DNA of 20,241 nucleotides. It comes from Chloroflexota bacterium (GTDB taxonomy: Bacteria > Chloroflexota > Anaerolineae > B4-G1). The position numbers and the translations under genes are program-made. Of this stretch, positions 1 through 7,984 are shown piece by piece. The notes under the pieces were generated by a model. It was not told where the DNA came from and searched no databases. It worked only from the letters and a program-made list of their open reading frames with translations. Within the stretch, counting starts at the first letter, position 1. The number at the start of each line of letters is the position of its first letter. The stretch lies in contig JAAEPW010000410.1 of the NCBI GenBank assembly GCA_024232355.1, positions 1 through 20,241 of the forward strand. The letters run 5' to 3'.

Positions 1-52
1 TGCCTCAGTTTTAGCCAAATACAGGCCCAAGTAAGGCATTTCTGTGAAAAAA

Positions 53-289
53 TCACGCCCTCTGACAGGTTATTGACCCAGTAACAGGCAAAAACGAAGC
101 GTTTTTGCAAGATGAATTTTCTCTCCGACAGTCTGCTAGGCGAGTGAAATCCAGTACAAATACATCGTTGGAAATGCCGAGTTTGATAGTGTGACACAGT
201 TGTTGAAAACTTGTCCAGTCTTTGGGCCCCAGTGTTCCTGAAACACCTACAATATCAGCAAAGATGACAATGATGGCGCTATATTTCAT
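53..289 (-). CDS. Doubtful small hypothetical ORF (78 aa), possibly a gene remnant
   Basis: The reading frame starts with ATG and opens with MKYSAIIVIFADIVGVSG, which resembles the first beta strand of nucleotide-cyclase-like or similar alpha/beta domains, but I cannot place it in a family. No clear Shine-Dalgarno sequence precedes the start. The last third of the frame runs through a 9-bp perfect hairpin (88-108) and reads like non-coding sequence, rich in Cys and Ser. It may be the 5' stub of a broken gene or spurious. Nothing adjacent helps to assign a role. Confidence 0.2.
   Translation of the reverse strand: MKYSAIIVIFADIVGVSGTLGPKDWTSFQQLCHTIKLGISNDVFVLDFTRLADCRRENSSCKNASFLPVTGSITCQRA
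88..108. repeat. Perfect 9-bp hairpin
   Basis: GCAAAAACG (88-96) and CGTTTTTGC (100-108) are exact reverse complements separated by AAG. There is no T-run directly after it on either strand, so it is not a classic intrinsic terminator. Role unknown. Confidence 0.6.
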
Positions 290-811
290 CTCTGCAGCCT
301 GGCCCGCTAATCCCCGCTGCCTTTTAAGACTCGACAGAAGTTTGGTGGTTAGTTTTGTTAGCTTGAGACATTGTTAGTTGATCTCTTGATTATATGATGT
401 GTGAAGACATGCGGTGTTTGAGAGATGGGAATGGGATTAGGGGAGTTGGCAAGATTGACTGTGATCAACTCTTGCCAAAACTGTAAAGTGTGGTTGAATA
501 AGAGAATTCCAGAGAAATAAATCGTCCAAACAGATTTTGTGATCTAGTCAACGACACCTTGAAAAGGCAGATTATGATGGAATTCTTTGAGCTTTTCCAG
601 TGTAAAATTTGGGAGGATTAAAAACTGGAAAGCCTAAAGCAAACATCACATCTCCTACACTGGTGAGACAAATCAATGGATGTTGGCGCATCCATATTTT
701 GGGTGTATAAAAGCACGAACGTTTTGCGGGGTCAAGTGTAGCCGAGCTGTCAATAATTGCAGGTCGTTCAGTCTCGATAGCAAATGTCATCAATATAAGG
801 AAAGTGTACCC
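290..811. other. Intergenic stretch without a supported gene
   Basis: About 520 AT-rich bases upstream of the AlkZ-related gene. Apart from the hairpin at 446-478 I see no gene or RNA. The plus-strand frame of the next gene is open as far as 680, but the extra 44 residues are Cys-rich and not protein-like. No strong sigma-70 promoter stands out; a TTGACT at 454-459 lacks a well-spaced -10 box. Confidence 0.5.
446..478. repeat. Imperfect 13-bp hairpin in the leader region
   Basis: TTGGCAAGATTGA (446-458) pairs with TCAA (465-468) plus TCTTGCCAA (470-478), with one bulged C at 469 and a six-base loop. It is not followed by a T-tract, so it may be an operator, a REP-like unit or a structured leader for the gene at 812. 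Confidence 0.5.
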
Positions 812-1693
812 ATGGTTGAAACGGTTTCCCAGGAATGGATCGCTGCACAAAGAGCACATAGATATCGTCGGACTCCCGAACGGCGGATTCAAACTATAGA
901 GGAAGCGCAAAGTTTTGTTGAGGATGTCGGGTTCTGCCATTTTTGGCCTATCAAGGGGATAGAGACCCCCAGTTTGTTCCACGCTATTGCCGGACGCATT
1001 CGACCAGTGCCAATGGAACACAATGATCCCGATCTCAGCAAATGTTGGAGTTGGAAAGATGACTCTCTCGACAAGCGCCGATGGCATTATGGGAAACTGT
1101 TGCGCAAGCGTGCGACTCTGGTCGCGTTTGACCTGTTGCCCAGTCTGTATGCATGCAGCGAAAACTATGGAGATTTGGATGATTATCTGGAAGAGTATCG
1201 TGATGGTCTGTTGACGGCTGAAGCCAAGGCGATCTATGAGGCAATTCTGGAGCATGGACCGTTGGACACTGTTCAACTGCGCCGGAAGGCTCGGATGAGC
1301 AGCGAAAGCGCCAAGTCCCGTTTCGATCGAGGGCTCGTCGAGTTGCAGGTTGGACTCAAGGTGCTGCCCATTGGAGTTGCTCAGGCTGGTGCGTGGGGAT
1401 ATGCGTTTATCTATGAGATTGTTCAGCGACACTACCCGGATTTGCCGGAACAGGCGCGTCATATCAAGCGCAGTGAGGCTCGACGCACCCTGGTATTGCG
1501 GTATCTTGATAGCGTGGTAGCAGCAGATCACAAGATGATCGGCAAAGTGTTCCACGTTCTGAAATGGACACCAATCGAGCTGGATCGTACCATAGCTGCA
1601 TTGTGTCAAGAGAACGTTGTTCAAGAAGTACAAATCAAGGGATCGCAACATCCTCAACTCTTGTCAACTCGCATTCTGGATCACAACGTATAG
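812..1693 (+). CDS. AlkZ-related (YcaQ-like) winged-helix DNA-binding protein
   Basis: A 293-residue cytoplasmic protein, tentatively in the AlkZ-related family of helix-turn-helix DNA glycosylase-like proteins. Members of the wider AlkZ/YcaQ group unhook alkylated or crosslinked DNA bases; whether this branch is a glycosylase is unknown to me. Recognisable stretches are FVEDVGFCHFWPIKGIETPS near residue 35, a WSWKDDSLDKRRWHYGKLLR segment near 80, and a winged-helix-like segment (LEHGPLDTVQLRRKARMSS) near 145. I chose the ATG at 812 rather than the open frame back to 680, because AAGGAAAG lies 7 nt upstream of it and the preceding 44 codons look non-coding. It stands alone. A 361-codon frame lies antisense to it but has no sensible protein content. 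The family call is from memory of conserved motifs and could be wrong. Confidence 0.72.
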   Translation: MVETVSQEWIAAQRAHRYRRTPERRIQTIEEAQSFVEDVGFCHFWPIKGIETPSLFHAIAGRIRPVPMEHNDPDLSKCWSWKDDSLDKRRWHYGKLLRKRATLVAFDLLPSLYACSENYGDLDDYLEEYRDGLLTAEAKAIYEAILEHGPLDTVQLRRKARMSSESAKSRFDRGLVELQVGLKVLPIGVAQAGAWGYAFIYEIVQRHYPDLPEQARHIKRSEARRTLVLRYLDSVVAADHKMIGKVFHVLKWTPIELDRTIAALCQENVVQEVQIKGSQHPQLLSTRILDHNV

Positions 1694-1817
1694 GATCATC
1701 GTTGTCAAGTGTGTTTTTGACCAGAGCTATCCTGACCATATCCCGTAATACCGCAATTAGCTGATTCTCCTGGACGGGATTATCTGACAAGTCAATCAAA
1801 ATTTTGATAGTGCTCAA
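1635..1817 (-). CDS. Possible small protein (60 aa), TTG start, convergent with the AlkZ-related gene
   Basis: This frame encodes MSTIKILIDLSDNPVQENQLIAV and so on: a plausible beta-strand/helix start with balanced composition. The start would be TTG at 1817, preceded by an AAGGG-type sequence about 8 nt upstream on the minus strand. Its 3' third overlaps the end of the convergent AlkZ-related gene by 59 bases, which counts against it. No family recognised. It could be a remnant of a larger gene or chance. Confidence 0.25.
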   Translation of the reverse strand: MSTIKILIDLSDNPVQENQLIAVLRDMVRIALVKNTLDNDDPIRCDPECELTRVEDVAIP

Positions 1818-2145
1818 AAACCGCCCTTTTTGGACAGTTGTTCAACTCGATTCGCTAGACACTTTTGTTCCAAGCTGTTCACAACTTTTGGAGCGTGGAC
1901 ACATTTCATCGGAGCAAAATCGCCAATTTCGGGCTCAAAACTAGCGTTTCATTCTCATTTTTAGTTTTTCAGGGTCTTAAACTTGCTTCAGATGGCTCCC
2001 ATCGAATGTCAAAAGTGTCTGGTTGAGTATCCATTGTTTGAGCAAAAGGTTGAACACTACCGGCGCTGGTGCTAGCTCGCGATGGTTCATTGTCATAGTA
2101 TCCCCGCGCGATGGCTAGCAACGTAACGAGAGAAAAGGAGATGAA
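1694..2145. other. Intergenic region upstream of the solute-binding protein gene
   Basis: About 450 bases. The only candidates are the doubtful small minus-strand frame (1635-1817) and a perfect 14-bp palindrome at 1795-1808. No convincing promoter hexamers were found for the gene at 2146. The 3' part (about 1969-2140) shows weak coding-like character on the minus strand but no ribosome binding site. Confidence 0.4.
1795..1808. promoter_or_regulatory. Perfect 14-bp palindrome, possible operator
   Basis: ATCAAAATTTTGAT is exactly self-complementary with no loop, the form of a dimeric regulator site. It lies just inside the start of the doubtful small minus-strand ORF, so it could control that ORF or simply be an AT-rich palindrome. 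Binding partner unknown. Confidence 0.3.
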
Positions 2146-3381
2146 ATGTCTTGTCATGATTTGTCTGTAAAGAACCGCCATTCGAGATGCACGTGGCTGC
2201 TGCTTTTACTGCTCATTCTGTCCTGCGTTTCTGGTTGCGCTGAGGCACCGCCTCCTGCGGAGCCGGTGACGATCACGTTTGCCTACGATGGGCCGGCAGA
2301 ATACTATGAGCGACTGATCCAAGAGTTTAACGAAACCTATCCCTACATCACCATCGAAATGAGTTCATCGGATGACGACGCGGACGTCTTTGTGATCACG
2401 CCCTTTGACCTGAGTGATTTGCTGGAAGAAAACGGTATCCTGAGTCTGGACCCGTTCATCGAGCAGGACGAATCGTTCGATGTATCTGACTTTTATGCAG
2501 GCACGGTAGAACTTTGTTCCAGGGAGGGCAAAGTCTGGGCTGTTCCTACAGAGGTACTCGTGAGGGTAATCTATTACAACAAGGATTTGTTTGATGCGTA
2601 CGGCGTTTCCTACCCCGAGTCTGGGTGGACGTGGGACGACCTCCTGACCAGGGCCTTGGCCTTGCGCGACTCCCAGGCCAACGTCTTTGGTTACGCCGAG
2701 ACGGACAGAGTCCTTGATTCTTTGGCCTTTATTTATCAGCACGGAGGCAGAATTCTCGATGACGTGCAAAATCCCACTCGCACAACGCTCGACGATCCAC
2801 TGACCATCGAGGCGTTGGAATGGTACGCTACGTTGATGTACGAACACGACGCCGCGCTCAAAGATGATCAAAGATACGACGTGGGCGGGACCCTGGAAAG
2901 CGGCGTTTACCTCGGCCAAATCGGGATGTGGACCGGTTGGTTTGCCGAGCGCGGGGGAATCGATGGTGGAGGGTCCAACTGGCCGGCAGAATGGAAAATG
3001 CGTTGGGGAATGGTTCCCCTGCCCCGTGATGCGCAATCGGCTATACCAGCGGTTGTCTTTGGATACGCTATTTCCGCCCAGGCGATGAGCCCCGATGCGT
3101 GTTGGAAGTGGATCACCTTCCTGAGCAAGCAAGTGCAGACCCCATACAATATGACGCCGGCACGCCGTTCACTTGTCGAGTCCGCCGATTACGAGCAATT
3201 TGTCGGCGGTGACGTCGCTGCCGTTGCCCGGCAATCTATGGAAGACACCATGTTGCTCTCTCCCGCACTGGTCGAATTTATGCCCTTTGACGCTTATTTT
3301 AGAGCGATTGACGATATCGTCAATGGACGTGCCACACCTCAAGAGGCGATGACTCGGGCGCAGCAGGAAGTTGAACAGTGA
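2146..3381 (+). CDS. ABC transporter extracellular solute-binding lipoprotein (family 1, sugar type)
   Basis: A 411-residue lipoprotein of the family 1 solute-binding class, which captures sugars or oligosaccharides outside the membrane and delivers them to an ABC importer. The N-terminus has a basic stretch, a hydrophobic core and a lipobox VSGC, giving a lipidated Cys near residue 31, then a Pro/Ala-rich linker. The mature part begins VTITFAYDGP and has the class hallmarks AVPTEVLVRVIYYNKDLFDAYG and WTWDDLLTRALAL. An AAGGAG sequence at 2135-2140 sits 5 nt before the ATG. No permease or ATPase genes lie nearby, so it is an orphan binding protein whose partners must be elsewhere. It precedes the exosortase gene by 88 bases, which hold a separate promoter, so the two are probably independent. 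The substrate cannot be told from sequence. Confidence 0.88.
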   Translation: MSCHDLSVKNRHSRCTWLLLLLLILSCVSGCAEAPPPAEPVTITFAYDGPAEYYERLIQEFNETYPYITIEMSSSDDDADVFVITPFDLSDLLEENGILSLDPFIEQDESFDVSDFYAGTVELCSREGKVWAVPTEVLVRVIYYNKDLFDAYGVSYPESGWTWDDLLTRALALRDSQANVFGYAETDRVLDSLAFIYQHGGRILDDVQNPTRTTLDDPLTIEALEWYATLMYEHDAALKDDQRYDVGGTLESGVYLGQIGMWTGWFAERGGIDGGGSNWPAEWKMRWGMVPLPRDAQSAIPAVVFGYAISAQAMSPDACWKWITFLSKQVQTPYNMTPARRSLVESADYEQFVGGDVAAVARQSMEDTMLLSPALVEFMPFDAYFRAIDDIVNGRATPQEAMTRAQQEVEQ

Positions 3382-3430
3382 GCGAAAACATGGTTGCATA
3401 AAAGTCTGATATTATCATCATTCGCCAGCA

Positions 3431-3459
3431 TTGACTTTCAACCCATAGTATGTTATACT
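3431..3459 (+). promoter_or_regulatory. Sigma-70 promoter with extended -10, for the exosortase operon
   Basis: TTGACT at 3431-3436, a 17-bp spacer, and TATACT at 3454-3459 preceded by TGT, the extended -10 motif. This predicts a transcription start near 3466, only about 4 nt before the ATG at 3470, implying a leaderless or nearly leaderless mRNA. Confidence 0.75.
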
Positions 3460-3469
3460 ATATATACTT

Positions 3470-5020
3470 ATGCAATGTGGTAAAACCCTCGCCCAAACAA
3501 CTGGCGACCGTGCCACATCTCTGCCCCGTCCTGTGCGTAGACGCTCTGTGCGCATTGCCAACGCGGCTATCGCTGCTCTGTGGCTATGGCTCTACTGGCC
3601 GGTGTTTGACTATCTCGCCATTATCTTTTCGCGAGAGGACTTTCGCACCAACCAACTTGTGCTCGCCGGCGTCGTCGTACTGATCGCCATCCAGGCGCGC
3701 AAAGAGCGCATCCGCCCACGAATCGACACGACACCACAACTGTTCTCCCCGGCTCTCATCTTGGCCCTCGGCGGCTCGGCCCTCTACCTGGCCGTCGAAC
3801 GCTTTCTCGACATCAACACCATCTCGGCGAGCCTGTTCGGGCTGGCAAGCTATGGACTGCTAGGGTTGTGGATGCAGCCTCGGCGTTGGCGGCAGGGGCT
3901 GCCCGCTGTGCTGCTCCTCATCGGCTGCCTGCCGTTCGGAGAGCACATGCAGACCTTTATCGGCTATCCGATGCGCACCCTCACCGCCGCCATCGTGCGC
4001 GACGGACTGTCCGCCGCCGGAGTCGCTTCTATCGGCGTCGATACGATCCTCGTGTTCGAAAACGGCGTGTCGCAGGTGGACAGTCCGTGCAGTGGGATCA
4101 AGAGCCTGTGGACCGGGATGCTGTTCCTCGTCGCCGCGACGTGGATTGAGCGCCGGAGGCTCAACTTGCGCTGGCTCCTGATTGCCCTTGCTCTCGGCGC
4201 TCTCTTGTTTGTGGCGAACGTGGCCCGCGTCGGCGTACTGGTCGCCGTCGGACAGGTGGCTGGCTGGCGGCTGGCCGCCGAGATGCTGCACGTTCCGCTC
4301 GGCGTGCTCGGCTTTATCACCGTGTGCGCGGCGGCGGTCGCCCTTTTGCGGCTGCAACGCCCGATTCCGCAGGACACCGCCCCCTCGACGCTCGACCGTC
4401 CCGTCTGGCTGTCGCCCGTCCTGGCCGCCGCTATCCTGGCGATGGCCCTGGCCTACACGCCGCGACCACAGACCGGGCTGGCGCAGCCGTCACCGGCCTG
4501 GGAGTTTCCGGCCAACTTCGTCGCCACACCCGAACCGCTCAGGCCCGACGAGATCGAGTGGTTGACCCGAGACGGCGCTGAGTCTGCCAGCAGGCTGCGC
4601 TTTGAGTGGCGCGGCGTCGATGGCTCCAACGGCCAGGCCCTCACCGGCGTGATGATCCTCATCAGCAGCACCACCTGGCGCGCACAACATCGCCCGGAGC
4701 GCTGCTTTGAGGTCTATGGACTGCCGCTCCAGGACTCGCGCACCCACCTCGTCGCCGTCGATTTCCCGGTACGCTTTGTTTCTCTAAGCCACGCCGATGG
4801 CAGTGGCTTGTGGTCGGCGACGTACTGGTTCCAATCGGCTGACCACATCACCGACGACTATGCGACCCGCATGTGGGCCGACCTGACGCCGGAGCGCGAG
4901 CGTTGGGTCTTGGTCACAGTTTTGTTCGATGGCGCGCGCGATCCGCACGCGGCCGATGTGCAAGTGTTCTACGTGGCGCTGCGCGATGCCGTGGCGCATA
5001 ATCTCAAAGGAGGTCCGTGA
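3470..5020 (+). CDS. xrtO: Exosortase with fused EpsI-like C-terminal domain, XrtO type
   Basis: A 516-residue integral membrane protein of the exosortase/archaeosortase family, which cleaves PEP-CTERM proteins near their C-terminal signal at the outer membrane face. The N-terminal ~320 residues form a multi-pass domain holding the family triad: Cys207 in VDSPCSGIKSLW, Arg253 in NVARVGVLV, and His274 in MLHVPLGVLGF. The soluble C-terminal ~190 residues resemble EpsI, including an HRPERCFEVYGLPL segment. The start is uncertain: no ribosome binding site precedes ATG 3470, but the promoter lies so close that a leaderless start there is likely; GTG codons at residues 22 and 27 are alternatives. 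The next gene begins 2 nt after the stop and its Shine-Dalgarno lies inside the last codons here. The XrtO subtype is inferred from the fused domain and the partner gene. The operon is visibly more GC-rich than its flanks. Confidence 0.88.
   Translation: MQCGKTLAQTTGDRATSLPRPVRRRSVRIANAAIAALWLWLYWPVFDYLAIIFSREDFRTNQLVLAGVVVLIAIQARKERIRPRIDTTPQLFSPALILALGGSALYLAVERFLDINTISASLFGLASYGLLGLWMQPRRWRQGLPAVLLLIGCLPFGEHMQTFIGYPMRTLTAAIVRDGLSAAGVASIGVDTILVFENGVSQVDSPCSGIKSLWTGMLFLVAATWIERRRLNLRWLLIALALGALLFVANVARVGVLVAVGQVAGWRLAAEMLHVPLGVLGFITVCAAAVALLRLQRPIPQDTAPSTLDRPVWLSPVLAAAILAMALAYTPRPQTGLAQPSPAWEFPANFVATPEPLRPDEIEWLTRDGAESASRLRFEWRGVDGSNGQALTGVMILISSTTWRAQHRPERCFEVYGLPLQDSRTHLVAVDFPVRFVSLSHADGSGLWSATYWFQSADHITDDYATRMWADLTPERERWVLVTVLFDGARDPHAADVQVFYVALRDAVAHNLKGGP
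5006..5014 (+). promoter_or_regulatory. Strong ribosome binding site coupling the two operon genes
   Basis: AAAGGAGGT lies within the final exosortase codons. It is 8 nt from ATG 5023 but only 2 nt from the in-frame GTG 5017, which favours ATG 5023 as the start of the downstream gene. Confidence 0.8.
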
Positions 5021-5022
5021 TC

Positions 5023-7884
5023 ATGAAAGAAAAAGCAAAAGCATTCGCCCGAAAACTCGCCAACCGGCGTGCCTGGGCCTATGGCCTGTTCTGGTCGTGG
5101 AATATCATCTTTTTGGCGTTCATGTTCCTGGGTTTTGGCCCCCAGATCTTGCCCGAGATGATGACGGCAGTCCAAAGCGGTACGATCCCGACGTCGTTCC
5201 TGGACTATGCTGTGGTCCTGACCGCCATCCCGGCGGTGATGGTTATCCTGGGACTGACCATCTTGCGTCGGTCGCCCGGCAAGCTCTTTACTCTGGGCTA
5301 TGGGGTCGAGGGACCGTTAATGCTGCTGGTGGGTATCCGCTTTTTCGTGGTGCGCGATGCGACACCGGCCATCACTTTGCTCCTGACAATCGCGGGGCTG
5401 GGGATGGCGGCCTTTTTGTGGCAGATCATCGACCGCTCCATCGACGCGCGCGGGTCATGGTTGGCCCATCTGCGCGTGATCGGGCTGACGTTTTTGCTCA
5501 TCGCTGGGCTGTACACCGGCATCTGGATTGCGTTTTACGCCGTGCCTATCGCCGTCGAGGGGGGGCGTGGGATTGCCTACATCTTGCGCAATCTTCCCGA
5601 GTTCCTGAGCGACCTGTGGAGAGCGCTTGCGGACGCCGAGTGGCAGTGGATACCGTTCATGATCCTTGGCGCTGTCTTGGGAATTTACACGGCGACGCTG
5701 TTCGTCGGCACGCCGATAGCTGTGCCCCTACTCTGCATCCGGGCGTGGCGGGACGGCGCGCGCGTACTGAACGCGCGTCATGGCCGATCGCGGGCCATGA
5801 TGTTCACGCTGGCTGTGCTGATCGCGTGCGCTGTGCTGTTTGTGTGGACCAACCGTCAGCCACAGCACCAGGCATTTGCGATGTTGGAGGAGCCACCGGC
5901 CACCATCGACGACGCCCAAGCGCTCCTGGGGCGGCAGGAAACGATTCGGGCCGGTCTGCTCAACTCTTATCTCGCGCCTGTGCGCTACATCAGTGCCGTG
6001 GGCGAGGTACGTCACGTGAGCGATATATACAAATCATCGCTCAACATGTCGTCGGAGCAGGCTGCCCGCGTTCAACAACTCTACGAGACCGTCGCCCGCC
6101 CCCTGCTCTACACGCCCGTCAACGCGCCGGAGACTGACGTCTGGGCGCTGCGCGCGGAGCCTGTCGAGGCATCCGAATTGTACGAGACGTTTTTCGACCA
6201 ACCAATCGTCAAAGGTGAGCACGAAACGATCGTCCGCGCCGTGCGTTCGACCTGGTCGATCGATCAAGCAATGACCGGTTGGCTGGCTGTGGACGATCGT
6301 GAGGTGCATCTCGAACACCAAGAGATCACCGTCACCGAGAACGGCGACTGGGCCGAGGTTGAATTGTACGAGGTGTACCGGAATCAGACCGGCCAACGCC
6401 ACGAGGTGGTCTACTATTTCAGCCTGCCCGAATCGGCCGTCATCACAGGGGTGTGGCTGGGCAACAGCGCGGACCGCGACGCACGCTTTGCCTACCGGGT
6501 CGCCCCACGCGGCGCGGCGCAGGCCATCTACCGGAACGAGGTGCGGCGCAACGTGGACCCGGCGTTGGTCGAGCAGATTGGGCCGCGCCAGTACCGGCTG
6601 CGCATATTCCCGGTCGAACCGCAGAACTTGCGCTGGGATGATAGCCGGGACCGCACACTCGTCGAGGACTCGCCGCCGCTGCACATGTGGTTGACGTGGC
6701 ACGTGCTCGCCGCCAACGATGCGTGGGTGCTGCCGCGCCTGGCCGAAAAGCGCAACGTCTACTGGGACGATGCATCGACGCGCCTGGTGAACGGCAAAGC
6801 GATGGCGGCCGGGGAAGACGATTGGTTGCCCGAGTCGGTTCCAGCCGCATCACCCGTGGAGATGCTGGAACATCGTGTCGATTTCCCCGGCGGAGAGAGC
6901 GTCTTGATCCGCCCGGCATCAAGCGACGACCTGCCCGCCTTGCCCGATGGTCTCCAGATTGCGCTGGTGCTCGACCGCTCGCGCAGTATGGCTGAGCGTG
7001 CAGCCGAGGTGGAAGCGGCGCTAGAAGCGTTGGCCGAGACAGCAGACTCGGACACCGCTATCGACGTCTATCTCACGGCGTCGGCGTATCGTGGCGAAGG
7101 TCCATCGCGGGTTGGCCTGGCCGCCCTGGAGCCTGACAGCATCGTCTACTATGGTGGGCAAAACGCGGCTGAATTGTTGGCCCAGTTCGACGCTCTGCAC
7201 GCCGGGCAGAGTTATGATGTGATTCTGGTCCTCACCGATGACTCTGGCTACGATCTGGGTGAGGGCGACGTCGAGGTCCCGATTCCCGATGCGCCGACGT
7301 GGATGGTGCACCTGGGCGGTGACTTTCCGCTGGGTTACGACGACGCGACGTTGGAGGCGATCCAGGCCAGCGGCGGCGGGGTAGTCGGCGGGGTCGAGGA
7401 TGCGCTGGCCCGGCTGGCGGTCGCGCTCGGCAGCGCGGGGGGCGGCTCTTCGTATGACGTGATCGATGGGTACGTGTGGGCGACTGTCCCGACCGAGATC
7501 GCGGGGGGGCAGGCTGACGATGCCTTTGCTCCCCTGGCGGCCCGCCAGTTCATTTTGTCCACGATGCAGCGCCAGCGCGACGAGATGGACCGCCTGGAGA
7601 CGCTCGACGGTCTGCACGCCATCGCCGTGGAGCACAGCGTCGTCACACCCTATTCCTCGATGATCGTACTGGTCACAGATCGGCAGGAGCGGTTGCTGGA
7701 TGAACTCGAGACGCACGGCGACCGCTTTGAGCGCGAGCACGAGGATGTCGGTGAGACGGTGCCGGCAACCGTGACGGGCGTCCCGGAGCCGGAAGAGTGG
7801 CTGTTGATCGCACTGGCGGCACTGATGTTGATCTGGTACGCTCGCACGTCACAACTCACGCCGCGCCGCCAACGCATTGGCTGA
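5023..7884 (+). CDS. Polytopic VIT/VWA membrane protein with PEP-CTERM signal, likely dedicated exosortase substrate
   Basis: A 953-residue protein. About seven hydrophobic segments fill residues 20-275. A VIT domain follows at roughly 420-555 (VHLEHQEITVTENGDWAEVE to RLRIFPVEP), then a von Willebrand A-like domain from about 640 with a DxSxS metal site (Asp651, Ser653, Ser655, in LVLDRSRSM). The C-terminus is a PEP-CTERM signal: VPEPEEW (Pro921-Glu922-Pro923), a short hydrophobic helix, then a basic tail with RR. Length and layout match the PEP-CTERM integral membrane family (TIGR02921 as I recall it), unusual among exosortase targets in having many membrane spans. Being coupled to the exosortase gene, it is probably its main substrate. 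The metal-binding VWA suggests protein interaction outside the cell; the actual role is unknown. I chose ATG 5023 over GTG 5017 on Shine-Dalgarno spacing. Confidence 0.85.
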   Translation: MKEKAKAFARKLANRRAWAYGLFWSWNIIFLAFMFLGFGPQILPEMMTAVQSGTIPTSFLDYAVVLTAIPAVMVILGLTILRRSPGKLFTLGYGVEGPLMLLVGIRFFVVRDATPAITLLLTIAGLGMAAFLWQIIDRSIDARGSWLAHLRVIGLTFLLIAGLYTGIWIAFYAVPIAVEGGRGIAYILRNLPEFLSDLWRALADAEWQWIPFMILGAVLGIYTATLFVGTPIAVPLLCIRAWRDGARVLNARHGRSRAMMFTLAVLIACAVLFVWTNRQPQHQAFAMLEEPPATIDDAQALLGRQETIRAGLLNSYLAPVRYISAVGEVRHVSDIYKSSLNMSSEQAARVQQLYETVARPLLYTPVNAPETDVWALRAEPVEASELYETFFDQPIVKGEHETIVRAVRSTWSIDQAMTGWLAVDDREVHLEHQEITVTENGDWAEVELYEVYRNQTGQRHEVVYYFSLPESAVITGVWLGNSADRDARFAYRVAPRGAAQAIYRNEVRRNVDPALVEQIGPRQYRLRIFPVEPQNLRWDDSRDRTLVEDSPPLHMWLTWHVLAANDAWVLPRLAEKRNVYWDDASTRLVNGKAMAAGEDDWLPESVPAASPVEMLEHRVDFPGGESVLIRPASSDDLPALPDGLQIALVLDRSRSMAERAAEVEAALEALAETADSDTAIDVYLTASAYRGEGPSRVGLAALEPDSIVYYGGQNAAELLAQFDALHAGQSYDVILVLTDDSGYDLGEGDVEVPIPDAPTWMVHLGGDFPLGYDDATLEAIQASGGGVVGGVEDALARLAVALGSAGGGSSYDVIDGYVWATVPTEIAGGQADDAFAPLAARQFILSTMQRQRDEMDRLETLDGLHAIAVEHSVVTPYSSMIVLVTDRQERLLDELETHGDRFEREHEDVGETVPATVTGVPEPEEWLLIALAALMLIWYARTSQLTPRRQRIG

Positions 7885-7935
7885 ACAAAGGCGCAGCGAG
7901 CGCTTGACAGTACGCTTGATTGAATAGTACGATCG

Positions 7936-7984
7936 AATCTGCCCATCGCGCAACATCTGGTTTGCGAGTGGGCAGATTTGTTTT
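7936..7984 (+). terminator. Rho-independent terminator of the exosortase operon
   Basis: AATCTGCCCA (7936-7945) pairs perfectly with TGGGCAGATT (7969-7978), with further pairing of CGC/GCG inside, followed by a T-rich tail (TTGTTTT). It lies about 50 bases after the stop codon of the PEP-CTERM gene. Confidence 0.85.

Noticed and set aside
572..1657. Minus-strand frame of 361 codons opposite the AlkZ-related gene
   Set aside because: Low-complexity, Cys/Ser/Ile-rich sequence without family motifs or ribosome binding site; the plus-strand frame has a Shine-Dalgarno and recognisable conserved motifs.
2365..3132. Minus-strand frame of 255 codons
   Set aside because: Antisense shadow of the solute-binding protein gene, which has a lipobox and family motifs.
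4929..6137. Plus-strand frame of 402 codons overlapping the exosortase end and the PEP-CTERM gene
   Set aside because: Its Arg/His/Pro/Gly-rich composition is typical of an out-of-frame reading of GC-rich DNA; the overlapped genes have clear domains and a coupled start.
6034..6702. Minus-strand frame of 222 codons
   Set aside because: Antisense shadow within the VIT domain coding region; no start signal.
7904..7932. TTGACA just before the operon terminator as a promoter for a small RNA
   Set aside because: No acceptable -10 box at 16-18 bp; the nearest candidates are poor and the hairpin is better explained as a terminator.
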